The notes under the pieces were generated by a model. The model saw only the letters and a program-made list of their open reading frames with translations, did no database searches and was not told where the DNA came from. A program made the position numbers and the translations under genes. Shown one piece after another: positions 43,475 through 50,856 of a stretch of DNA of 64,000 nucleotides (its first letter is position 1; each line of letters opens with the position of its first letter). This DNA is from Novosphingobium sp. SG919. Its GTDB lineage: Bacteria > Pseudomonadota > Alphaproteobacteria > Sphingomonadales > Sphingomonadaceae. The DNA lies in NCBI RefSeq assembly GCF_012932495.1, contig NZ_JABCNG010000007.1:37916-101915 (forward strand), written 5' to 3'.

Positions 43475-45016
43475 ATGCGCAGCCTGATCGCGGCCGTGGC
43501 GCTGTGGCCCGGCCTGGCGCTGGCGCAGCAGGCGGTGACTTCGCCAGCGCCGGCCAGCGTGGCGGTGACGATCTATCGCGAGCCGGGACGGACAGCGGAC
43601 GCCCATTTCGATGGCAATTGGCTGCGTGGCTATGCCCTCGTCACCGAAACGCGCGATGTGGCCTTGCCCGCCGGGCCGGCCACCGTGCGGTTTGAAGGCG
43701 TGGCGGCCGGGATGCTGGCCGAAACCGCGCTGGTGCGCGGGTTGCCTGGCAGCGTGGCCGAACAGAACCTGGACGCAGACCTGATCGGCGCGCGCAATCT
43801 CTATGCCCGCAGCTTTGGCCGGCCGGTCATGCTGCGCCGGGTCGATCCCAAGACCAAGGCGGTGATCGAGGAAGCGGGCGTGATCCGCTCCGGCCCCGAT
43901 GGCGCGGCGGTGATCCAGACGCGCGAGGGCTTTCGTTCTGCCCGCTGCGCCTGGCCCGGTGAATATATCAGCTATGGCGAACTGCCCGCCGGCCTGGTCG
44001 CCAAGCCCACCCTGTCGGTGCAAACCGCCGCGCCGGTCGCCACGTCGGCGCGCCTGACGCTCAGCTATCTTGCCTGGGGGTTCGACTGGCGTGCCGATTA
44101 TGTGCTGTCGATGCGGCCTGATGGCCGCCATCTCGATCTGGCGGCGTGGATTACCCTGGCGAGCAGCGACGATACCGCCTTTGCCGGGGCTGCCGCCGCC
44201 GTGGTGGCCGGCAAGCCGGAAAAGCAGCGGCGGGGCTGGGGCAGCCGGTACAACAGCGGCGAGTGGTTGTCGTTTCAATGCGAAACCAACCCTCCACCTC
44301 CGCCGCCACCCCCGCCACCTCCGCCGGAGTCGGCGCCGCTCATGTTGATGGCCCCGGCACCCGTGGCGGGCATGGAGGACATCATCGTCACCGCGCAGCG
44401 CCGCGCGCCCGTGATGGCGCGGCAGGAAGCCTTGGGCGATCTCAAGCTCTATCGCCTGCCCATGCCCACCACGATCGCCCCGCGCGCGCAAAAGCAGGTG
44501 GCCCTGGCGCAACGGCGCGGCGTGAAAGTGCAACCGTTCTATAAGGGCACGCTGTCGCTCGACGATCGCGAGAATCAGCCGCTGCGCCAGGCCATCCGCC
44601 TCAACAACCGCAAGGCCGATGGCCTGGGCCTGGCCTTGCCGGCCGGGCATGTCGTGGTGCTGGAACCGCATGGGGCCACCACCCTGCCGGTGGGCGAAGG
44701 CCGCATGGACGACAAGGCCGAAGGCGAGGAGATCGAGATCGAACTTGGCCAGGCAACGGCGGTGCATCTGGCCGAGGCCGAGACCACGGAAGACGAACAT
44801 AGGCAGTGGCGCGATCACATAGCCACCCTGACCAACAGCCGTGACCAGCCCGTGCAGGCCGAACTCACCATTCCCGTGCCGGAAGACCAGCGCCTGACCC
44901 GCCCCTCCCGCCCGCTCACCCGCAAGAACGGCCAGCCGCTCTGGCGCGTGACCGTGCCCGCCCACGGCACCGCGCGGCTCACATTTCGGATAGAGGACAG
45001 TGCGCAAACCCGTTGA
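43475..45016 (+). CDS. Secreted DUF4139 protein, copy 2, with polyproline and TonB-box-like insert
   Basis: This 513-residue paralogue of the preceding gene has a signal peptide ending LALAQQ and shares VAVTIYRE, NLDADLIGARNLYARSFG and YLAWGFDWRADYVLSMRPDG with copy 1. It differs by an insert near residues 270-310 that has eleven or so prolines followed by MEDIIVTAQRRAPV. That short stretch closely resembles the start of a TonB-dependent receptor plug. The C-terminus has VPAHGTARLTFRIE. Whether it contacts TonB is unknown. The gene ends 42 bases before the tRNA gene. Confidence 0.8.
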   Translation: MRSLIAAVALWPGLALAQQAVTSPAPASVAVTIYREPGRTADAHFDGNWLRGYALVTETRDVALPAGPATVRFEGVAAGMLAETALVRGLPGSVAEQNLDADLIGARNLYARSFGRPVMLRRVDPKTKAVIEEAGVIRSGPDGAAVIQTREGFRSARCAWPGEYISYGELPAGLVAKPTLSVQTAAPVATSARLTLSYLAWGFDWRADYVLSMRPDGRHLDLAAWITLASSDDTAFAGAAAAVVAGKPEKQRRGWGSRYNSGEWLSFQCETNPPPPPPPPPPPPESAPLMLMAPAPVAGMEDIIVTAQRRAPVMARQEALGDLKLYRLPMPTTIAPRAQKQVALAQRRGVKVQPFYKGTLSLDDRENQPLRQAIRLNNRKADGLGLALPAGHVVVLEPHGATTLPVGEGRMDDKAEGEEIEIELGQATAVHLAEAETTEDEHRQWRDHIATLTNSRDQPVQAELTIPVPEDQRLTRPSRPLTRKNGQPLWRVTVPAHGTARLTFRIEDSAQTR

Positions 45017-45058
45017 CCTTGCCGCGCAAATCCCGCAAAGGCGCGCTTCCCCGGACGG

Positions 45059-45134
45059 GGGCGGTTAGCTCAGTTGGTAGAGCATCTCGTTTACACCGAG
45101 AGGGTCGGCGGTTCGAGCCCGTCACCGCCCACCA
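45059..45134 (+). tRNA. tRNA-Val (anticodon UAC)
   Basis: The 76-base gene folds as a standard cloverleaf. The acceptor stem is GGGCGGT/ACCGCCC. The D-arm is GCTCAGTTGGTAGAGC, and the anticodon arm TCTCG-TTTACAC-CGAGA has anticodon TAC. The T-arm contains GGTTCGAGCC, and the CCA end is encoded. A P4-type integrase gene follows 168 bases later, so the 3' end is the likely attachment site of the island. Confidence 0.96.
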
Positions 45135-45248
45135 GGACCACGCTCCAGAGCGTCCCCCGACATCCTTGAAAATCCAGCAAATCCGGGCTAAAATCGGTCT
45201 TGTCAGGTCCACTGCGTCTCCGCAGATGTCACCACGGCTCACCCTTTT

Positions 45249-45296
45249 GGGGGCCTTTCTGGGGGCCGCGCGAAGGCCCCCTGAAAAAAGGCCCCC
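45249..45296 (+). promoter_or_regulatory. Hairpin over the ribosome-binding site of the integrase
   Basis: Outer arms of 10 bp (GGGGGCCTTT / AAAGGCCCCC, 45249-45258 and 45287-45296) enclose an inner 7-bp stem (45261-45267 and 45275-45281). The AAAGG ribosome-binding site, 10 bases before the ATG at 45302, lies inside the outer arm. The structure could restrain integrase translation. Confidence 0.5.
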
Positions 45297-45301
45297 ACGC
45301 C

Positions 45302-46525
45302 ATGCCGCTCACCGATGTTGCGATCAGGAACGCCAAGCCCCGCCCCAAATCCTACAAGCTGAGTGATGGGGGCGGGCTCTACCTCCAGGTGGAGCCGTCA
45401 GGCGGCAAACTCTGGCGACAGAAATATCGCTTCGAGGATCGCGAGAAGAAGCTGGCGATCGGGTCCTACCCCGCGATTTCGCTCAGCGAGGCGCGCAAGC
45501 GTCGCGATCAGGCCCGCGCCCAGCTATCAGCCGGCCTCGATCCCGCCCGTGAAAAGCAGCTGGCCAAGTATCGCGCCAAGGCGGCAGCGTGCAACACGTT
45601 TGGTGAGGTGGCCAAGGAGTTCATCGCCAAGCGCGAGCGCGAAGGCATGTCGAAATCGACCGTCGAGAAGAGCGGCTATTACATCTCGCGCCTGGGGCTT
45701 GGCATCACGCGTCTGCCGGTGGCCGACATCACGACCCCGGAAATCCTTGAAGCGCTGCGCCGCATCGAGGCGAAGGGCAACTATGAGACTGCCCGCCGAG
45801 TCTTGCAACTCACCGGACGTGTCTTCCGCTACGCGGTGGCGACGGCGCGGCTAAAGGACGATCCGACTCGCGATCTTCGCGGCGCCCTGACCGCGCCCCA
45901 GCCCAAGCATTACGGCGCGATCATCGATCCGAAGCGCACCGGCGAACTGCTCCGTGCAATCGAGGGGTACGAGGGTCAGGAGCTGACCAAGCTGGCCATG
46001 CAGCTCTCGCCGCATGTGTTCGTGCGACCCGGCGAGCTGCGGCATGCCGAATGGTCGGAGGTCGATCTCGAGGCTGCGGTGTGGACCATCCCGATCGAGA
46101 AGATGAAAATGCGGCGGCCTCACCACGTTCCGCTGTCCAAGCAGTCGGTTCAGATCCTACGGCTGGTTTATGCGATCACCGGGCCCTCGGGCTATGTCTT
46201 TCCGTCTATCCGCTCGCCGCAACGTCCGATGAGCGAGAATACGGTCAATGCTGGGTTGCGGCGTCTTGGCTTCACTGGCGACGAGATGACGGCACATGGC
46301 TTCCGCGCGACTGCCAGTACGCTCCTCAACGAATCCGGCAAATGGTCGGTTGATGCTATCGAACGCGCGTTGGCCCATGGCGATTCCGACAAGGTCCGCG
46401 CCGCCTATCATCGCGGGACGCACTGGAAGGAACGCGTGGAAATGGCGCAGTGGTGGTCGGATTACCTCGACACCCTGCGCAATGGCGCCGAGATTGTCCG
46501 GTTCCCGGCGCAGACGGGGTCATGA
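45302..46525 (+). CDS. P4-type tyrosine recombinase (integrase)
   Basis: This 407-residue site-specific recombinase integrates genetic islands, usually at tRNA 3' ends. I start it at ATG 45302 (MPLTDVAIRNAKPRPKSYKL), matching the DUF4102 N-terminal domain, which continues with GGLYLQVEPSGGKLWRQKYRF. A core-binding domain follows (residues 100-180). Catalytic motifs are FVRPGELRHAEWSEVD (Arg), HGFRATASTLL (His-x2-Arg) and DKVRAAYHRGTHWKER (nucleophile Tyr). All are intact, so it should be active. It lies directly downstream of tRNA-Val. Confidence 0.94.
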   Translation: MPLTDVAIRNAKPRPKSYKLSDGGGLYLQVEPSGGKLWRQKYRFEDREKKLAIGSYPAISLSEARKRRDQARAQLSAGLDPAREKQLAKYRAKAAACNTFGEVAKEFIAKREREGMSKSTVEKSGYYISRLGLGITRLPVADITTPEILEALRRIEAKGNYETARRVLQLTGRVFRYAVATARLKDDPTRDLRGALTAPQPKHYGAIIDPKRTGELLRAIEGYEGQELTKLAMQLSPHVFVRPGELRHAEWSEVDLEAAVWTIPIEKMKMRRPHHVPLSKQSVQILRLVYAITGPSGYVFPSIRSPQRPMSENTVNAGLRRLGFTGDEMTAHGFRATASTLLNESGKWSVDAIERALAHGDSDKVRAAYHRGTHWKERVEMAQWWSDYLDTLRNGAEIVRFPAQTGS

Positions 46526-46995
46526 ACCGGGGATAGCTGCGTTTCGTCCGCGCCTGGCGACGGGCGTAGGTGCCGGACGGGCAGCGTCGCTTGAACGCAT
46601 CGTCTCAGGCCGTCTCGACCTGATCGCGCTCTCCTTCTGCTGAGCTCCAGTCGAGCCGGCTCCGCATTCTCGTCGGCATGGCCGGTACGATCGCTGACAC
46701 CTGGCCCGGCCGCGCTGGCCGGCCCTGTCGGTCCGCCTGTGGCTTCCCTCCGGTTGTCGCCACGCTTTGGGTGTGTGGCGGCGTCTGCCTCGGCTCCAGG
46801 GTGACGGGGAGCGTCACGGCCCTGTAGCCCCGCCGCGACGGGGTGCAACCCGGCCCGCTGCGCGGCTCCGGGTGCTCCACGCTGTTGCGCTCCTGCCGGA
46901 TGCACCCCGCCGCCTGATGCGGGGCTGTCGGTCCGCTCCTGCCGCCCCCCGCCACCCCGGCGCCGGGCCATGGCGGTTTAAGGAGCTTGAAGATC
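46526..46995. other. 470 bases without a supported gene, between integrase and ardC
   Basis: The stretch is very GC-rich, with short inverted GC runs such as GGGTGCAACCCGG and repeated GTCGGTCCGC. Proline-rich frames on the minus strand look non-coding. AAGGAG at 46979-46984 is the ardC ribosome-binding site. It may hold the element's regulatory or replication signals, but nothing specific can be named. Confidence 0.4.
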
Positions 46996-47892
46996 ATGAG
47001 CACCGTGAACACGAGCGAACGCCAGTCCCTCTACGCCGAGGTGACGTCCCGCATCATCGCCGAACTCGAAGCCGGGCGCTTGCCCTGGGTGCAGCCGTGG
47101 GACGCCAGCCGCTGTCCCTGCACGCTGCCCCACAATGCAGGTTCGGGCCAGACCTATTCAGGGATCAATATTCTCATTCTCTGGACCTCTGCCATCGAGC
47201 AGGGCTTTTCCTCGCAGCGCTGGCTGACCTATCGCCAGGCCGAAGCAGCCGGGGGCCATGTCCGGCGCGGCGAGAAGGGCACGGTGGTCTGCTATGCCGA
47301 TCGCTTCACCCCGCGCGAGGAAGCTGCCAAGGCCAGGGACGAAGACCGTGATCCGCGCACCGTGGCATTCCTCAAGCGCTTTACCCTATTCAATCTCGAC
47401 CAGTGCGAGGGCCTGCCTGACGACATGGTGCAGCCTGTGGCGCCGATTGCGCCCGAACTGGCGATTGCCGGCGCCGATCGCGTGATCCAGGGCAGCGGGG
47501 TGACCTTCCGCATCGGTGGCGGGGAAGCGTTCTATTCGCCCAGCCATGACGTGGTGCAGGTGCCGCCCCAGGCTGCCTTCCCCGAGCCGATCAACTGGTT
47601 CCGCACGGCCCTGCACGAACTGGGTCACGCGACAGGCCACATGTCCCGGCTGGACCGGGATCAGACCGGCGAGTTCGGTTCTGCGTCCTATGCAAAAGAG
47701 GAACTTGTCGCGGAAATGGCCAGTGCCTTTGCCTGTGCCGCGCTGGGCATTGTCCCGACCGTGCGGCATTCCGATTACATCGGCGCTTGGCTCGACGTGC
47801 TGCGCGCCGACGAGAAGGCGATCTTCCGAACCGCCAGTGCGGCCAGCAAGGCCGCCGATTTTCTGCTGGCCTGCGGGGAGGACCGGCCATGA
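46996..47892 (+). CDS. ardC: ArdC-like antirestriction protein with zincin metallopeptidase domain
   Basis: ATG 46996 is chosen over TTG 46987 because AAGGAG lies 11 bases before it. The 298-residue protein has an N-terminal ArdC single-strand DNA-binding domain (SLYAEVTSRIIAELEAGRLPW, then NAGSGQTYSGINILIL, GGHVRRGEKGTVVCYAD). The C-terminal zincin-like domain has the zinc motif ALHELGHATGH near residue 213 and KEELVAEMASAFAC. Such proteins protect incoming plasmid or island DNA from host restriction. It overlaps the next small gene by four bases. Confidence 0.92.
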   Translation: MSTVNTSERQSLYAEVTSRIIAELEAGRLPWVQPWDASRCPCTLPHNAGSGQTYSGINILILWTSAIEQGFSSQRWLTYRQAEAAGGHVRRGEKGTVVCYADRFTPREEAAKARDEDRDPRTVAFLKRFTLFNLDQCEGLPDDMVQPVAPIAPELAIAGADRVIQGSGVTFRIGGGEAFYSPSHDVVQVPPQAAFPEPINWFRTALHELGHATGHMSRLDRDQTGEFGSASYAKEELVAEMASAFACAALGIVPTVRHSDYIGAWLDVLRADEKAIFRTASAASKAADFLLACGEDRP

Positions 47893-48164
47893 GCTCGCCT
47901 CTTCCGCCCGAATGGGGCACGCCCGTCCTGCCGACCTTGTCGCCGCGCACATTCTGGCGCCGGGGCCAGCGCGGCCTGCGCCGGATGACCAGGCGCCAGC
48001 GCGCGATCTTTGGGGCCGTGCGCTTCGAGGGCGCCAGCTATGCCGAGCTGGCCCAGCGCCATGGCATCAGTGTCGAGGCCGTGCAGGCCGAGCTGGCCAA
48101 GGCCCTCTCCACCCTGACCCGCGCAGTCTATGGGCACTGGTGGCAGCGCTGGTGGCCGTGGTGA
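47889..48164 (+). CDS. Small helix-turn-helix protein resembling sigma factor region 4
   Basis: The ATG at 47889 overlaps the ardC stop (ATGA). The 91-residue product has a sigma-70 region 4-like core: MTRRQRAIFGAVRFEGASYA followed by ELAQRHGISVEAVQAELAKAL, a clear helix-turn-helix. A Trp-rich C-terminus (WWQRWWPW) is unusual. It has no region 2 and cannot be a full sigma factor, so it may be a regulator of the element or an RNA polymerase-binding peptide. Translation is coupled to ardC. Confidence 0.75.
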   Translation: MSSPLPPEWGTPVLPTLSPRTFWRRGQRGLRRMTRRQRAIFGAVRFEGASYAELAQRHGISVEAVQAELAKALSTLTRAVYGHWWQRWWPW

Positions 48165-48218
48165 AAAATTCAGGCCGCCCGATGGCTTGCCATCGGGCGG
48201 CACTTTGCGCGGGTCTCA

Positions 48219-48428
48219 TCAGGTAAAGTCGTCGACGGAATAGAACATCGGGTTCTGCAGCCACTGGTCGAGGGTGCTGCGGCGCCAGCCCACGCAGCGC
48301 GTGGCAATGCGCGACTGTTTGGGGAAGGTCCCGTTCTGGACCTTGCGATAGAGCGTCGCGCGCGAGAGCCCGGTTTCCTTGAGCACCTGGGGCAGACGCA
48401 CGAACGAATTGGGCGAGGTAGAATTCAT
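48219..48428 (-). CDS. AlpA-like helix-turn-helix regulator
   Basis: ATG 48428 has AAGGA seven bases upstream. The 69-residue protein is an AlpA/excisionase-type winged helix: FVRLPQVLKETGLSRATLYR, KVQNGTFPKQSRIATRCVGW, then RRSTLDQWL. In P4-like elements AlpA activates the integrase or serves in excision. It converges on the sigma-like gene with 54 bases between them. Confidence 0.9.
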   Translation of the reverse strand: MNSTSPNSFVRLPQVLKETGLSRATLYRKVQNGTFPKQSRIATRCVGWRRSTLDQWLQNPMFYSVDDFT

Positions 48429-48706
48429 GGCACATCCTTCCTGTTTGCTGGGTTGGATTGGCCGGCCACGAGTAGAATTGGGGCGTTGCGGGAAAAGCGC
48501 AAGCGCCTGAGAATCCGGGGAATGCTGCATCTGCCGCGAGCACGCTGCCCGGTACACCGAAGCGCACCTGTACGACCTCGCACGAACACCAAAAAAATTT
48601 TGCGCGCAGGGGCTGCGCGGCTGGCAAAACCGCCAAGGTCAACGGCATCGCGCGATCAATTGCTCGCGATATTGCCGCGCGAATCAGCCTGGCGCGGCGA
48701 GACCGA
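48429..48706. promoter_or_regulatory. 278-base gene-free stretch upstream of alpA
   Basis: It contains AT-rich patches such as CACCAAAAAAATTTTGCGC, unlike the surrounding DNA, and probably carries the alpA promoter. No gene is visible in it. Confidence 0.35.
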
Positions 48707-49291
48707 TCAGGATGGCGCCCGGCGCTGCTTGCGTCGGCCGTGCCCGGTCACTTCCGCGACGTGGTCCAACAGCGCTACAATGATGTCGCGAACCTCCCCG
48801 GCGACAAAGCCTCCCGTGTCCGGCTTGATACCGTGCGCGCGGCTAAGATCGTTCCATTTCCAGTAGGGCGAAAGCACGTTCATGAGCCGCTCGGTTTCCG
48901 TGTCCTCGCAACCGAAGCCAGTGGCGTTGGCATAGGCCAGGGAACGATTGACATGGAGGCTGATGTATTTGGCGCACCACGCGTCAGGAAAACCCACATC
49001 GAGCAAGTGCGACGACATCGCCAGCTGCGCGACGATGCCCGCCGAATAGAACAGATAGGCAGTGTCATCGGCCGTGGGCGAGGCCAGCGATCCCATGAAC
49101 TCACCTGCTCGCTGATAGCGATCCAGGCTGAGCGCGCGGCCTTCGCGGGTGCGCAGGAGCCGGACAGGCCGCGCATCGTAGCGTCGCCACAGCGCGCCTA
49201 GTTCGGAATTCTCGCTCGGCAACGTGATAATGGCAGCGCCCATGGCAGGGGCGCCAAGGTTTGATGAAGTAGCAGGAACGATCGTGTCCAT
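48707..49291 (-). CDS. Hypothetical island protein
   Basis: This 194-residue cytosolic protein has no signal peptide or membrane span. A central part is LDRYQRAGEFMGSLASPTAD near residue 55, followed by a helix YLFYSAGIVAQLAMSSHLLD, and an all-helical pattern continues to HVAEVTGHGRRKQRR. I do not recognise the family. Its stop lies 278 bases before the alpA start on the same strand, and its upstream side faces the relic zone. I believe it is a real gene because the frame is long and its composition is ordinary. Confidence 0.65.
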   Translation of the reverse strand: MDTIVPATSSNLGAPAMGAAIITLPSENSELGALWRRYDARPVRLLRTREGRALSLDRYQRAGEFMGSLASPTADDTAYLFYSAGIVAQLAMSSHLLDVGFPDAWCAKYISLHVNRSLAYANATGFGCEDTETERLMNVLSPYWKWNDLSRAHGIKPDTGGFVAGEVRDIIVALLDHVAEVTGHGRRKQRRAPS

Positions 49292-49697
49292 ATGTACCTC
49301 CGGTCCGCGTCAGAAGCGGGGAGCGGAAGGCCTCAGGTCATCACGCGGACTGACCCCGAGCTCCCGCACGCTTGCGCGCGGGAGCCGCCGGAGCTGGTAA
49401 CATGCACACGTCATGCGCCGCCGCCTTTAACCCGAAGGTCTGGACATACGCGTCGGCACCCCGGAAAACCGTGTTTTCCGAGTTCGCTTCGTGTGCGGGA
49501 TTACCAGTCCCGGCGCCGCCTTTTGCGCAGCGCGTTCCCACGATACCAGAGGCGAATCCGCGCGCCAAGTTTTTGCGTGAATTATGGAAAGTAGGGCGTG
49601 CCCCTTCAGCTCTTGGACGAGGATACTCAAAAGGTTCCGGCGGGGCCGATGCGGCGCCGGCGACACATCATGAAAGCTCCGATGCGGGGGAGCGGCT
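49292..49697. other. Gene-free stretch in the island relic zone
   Basis: Short frames on both strands here lack ribosome-binding sites or recognisable domains. It leads into the degenerate DUF6771 copy. An IS or att remnant could be hidden here, but I cannot identify one. Confidence 0.4.
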
Positions 49698-49840
49698 TTA
49701 GGCCGCGCCCACCTCACCCGACCCTTCACACAGCGCATTAGGAATCATCGCCGCCAGGGTTTCTTCAGCACAGGCGCGACCGGTCCCTTCTTTGGCATCC
49801 AGATCGTGTCGGATGCATTGCGGCGTGAGCGATGACGCAG
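49698..49840 (-). pseudogene. Degenerate second copy of the DUF6771-type gene
   Basis: Read on the minus strand, this gives TPQCIRHDLDAKEGTGRACAE then ETLAAMI. The intact gene at 63461-63628 has APQWLRNDLAAKDASARARAE then EALAAML. The bases also align closely for about 85 positions. The N-terminal region before TPQ is replaced by unrelated sequence and the C-terminal end diverges. It is a decayed duplicate. Confidence 0.7.
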
Positions 49841-49926
49841 AGGACGATGACGAAAGGGGTGTCGTCCATGCCATTTGTTCGGAACGCATCGCCGTGCTGG
49901 AGGAGACTGCGCGGCAGGGAGAGTGA
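49825..49926 (+). CDS. Possible short ORF in the relic zone
   Basis: GTG at 49825 opens a 33-residue acidic product (SDDAEDDDERGVVHAICSER then IAVLEETARQGE). It has a helix-like C-terminal half. It lacks a clear ribosome-binding site and partly overlaps the pseudogene on the other strand. It may be the tail of a lost gene. Confidence 0.25.
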   Translation: MSDDAEDDDERGVVHAICSERIAVLEETARQGE

Positions 49927-50335
49927 GGTATAGCCGCCGCGTTGATTTCCCGTATCGAACGGATTTTCATCCGCATGGTCCGAGTCTGGGACTTACCGGC
50001 CATTCCACAGCCACAAGTTCAAAGACCGGTTTCCCGCAAAAACCCGACATCCAGCTTTCGACCATCGAACTCGGAACGAGACGACCACTGGATCGCTGAT
50101 GGTCTGTCAGTTGTTGACGAATGGTTTCCACCCGATCGACAGGAGCCGGAACAAAGCTGCCTCCACTCTCACCTAGAACGATCGCCGCTAGCAGGGCTAA
50201 CACTAAAGCAAACTGAAAATTAGTTGACCTGACGAAGAATTTCAACGTAGCTGCGCGTGTTTACCTCGGATGACACGCTCTTAAATAGAGACGTAATTCT
50301 GCGGCGCAACCTAAGCCTCATACTAGCAGATCTCT
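49927..50335. other. Lower-GC stretch without a supported gene
   Basis: Base composition falls well below the rest of the window, especially at 50200-50340. A minus-strand frame (49967-50245, TTG start) begins like a signal peptide (FQFALVLALLAAIVLGESG) but has no ribosome-binding site or known domain. It looks like recent foreign or decayed DNA at a junction within the island. Confidence 0.4.
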
Positions 50336-50785
50336 TCATACATCGCCTAAGCGTTTAAGTTCGATGCGACACACTTCGCTAAAGTGCCGCAGTGGATCCA
50401 TGCCCCCATTTTGGGCGACCTGTCGCAATTCATGCAAGGTGTGGTTGGGGCCGAGATAAGCCTGAACGATGGCATCGAGAACGTGCTCAGCTTTCTCGAT
50501 CACTTCGCTGGGAGCGATGAGGCGCATTCTGGCGACTAGAGCATAGAGGGTGACGAGATCCGAAATATCTTCGCGTTCGTGGCCAAGGGCGTCTCCGAAC
50601 AGCCTCGTCGCCTCCTTGATGAAGTCCGTGTAGATTTCCTCGCGTCGACTTCGCGCTTCTGATTTGATCTTTTGCGAGATCTGAGCGCGAACGGTGAGCC
50701 ACGATGTCAGGAGCGATCCCAAGCCACCGACTGCCGCCCCAGCGAGACCGACCACTGCGGTCAGAATGGAGCCGGGTTCGCTCAA
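50336..50785 (-). CDS. Membrane-anchored hypothetical protein
   Basis: One N-terminal membrane span (SILTAVVGLAGAAVGGLGSL) is followed by a charged coiled-coil (AQISQKIKSEARSRREEIYT) and a helical domain with KEATRLFGDALGHEREDISD. The C-terminus has MDPLRHFSEVCRIELKR. I choose TTG 50785, because the frame upstream runs into the nodT-like gene; GTG 50755 is possible. I recall similar uncharacterised single-span proteins in many proteobacteria. The function is unknown. It lies 71 bases downstream of the efflux operon and could be its last gene. Confidence 0.65.
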   Translation of the reverse strand: MSEPGSILTAVVGLAGAAVGGLGSLLTSWLTVRAQISQKIKSEARSRREEIYTDFIKEATRLFGDALGHEREDISDLVTLYALVARMRLIAPSEVIEKAEHVLDAIVQAYLGPNHTLHELRQVAQNGGMDPLRHFSEVCRIELKRLGDV

Positions 50786-50856
50786 AGCGGCTGGCCCACG
50801 CCAAGGCAGGAGCCGGGTGTGTCGATTATGAGCGGAAGCATCTGATAGGTCATCAG

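Noticed and set aside
43457..45007. 516-residue minus-strand frame opposite DUF4139 copy 2
   Set aside because: Antisense shadow. The plus-strand product has a signal peptide and family motifs.
46605..47012. 135-residue proline/arginine-rich minus-strand frame before ardC
   Set aside because: Low-complexity composition, no ribosome-binding site, and it overlaps the ardC start region.
49927..49938. 12-base match GGTATAGCCGCC shared with 63444-63455, considered as an attachment-site pair
   Set aside because: It is short, the order relative to the DUF6771 copies differs between the two sites, and it is not linked to a tRNA end.
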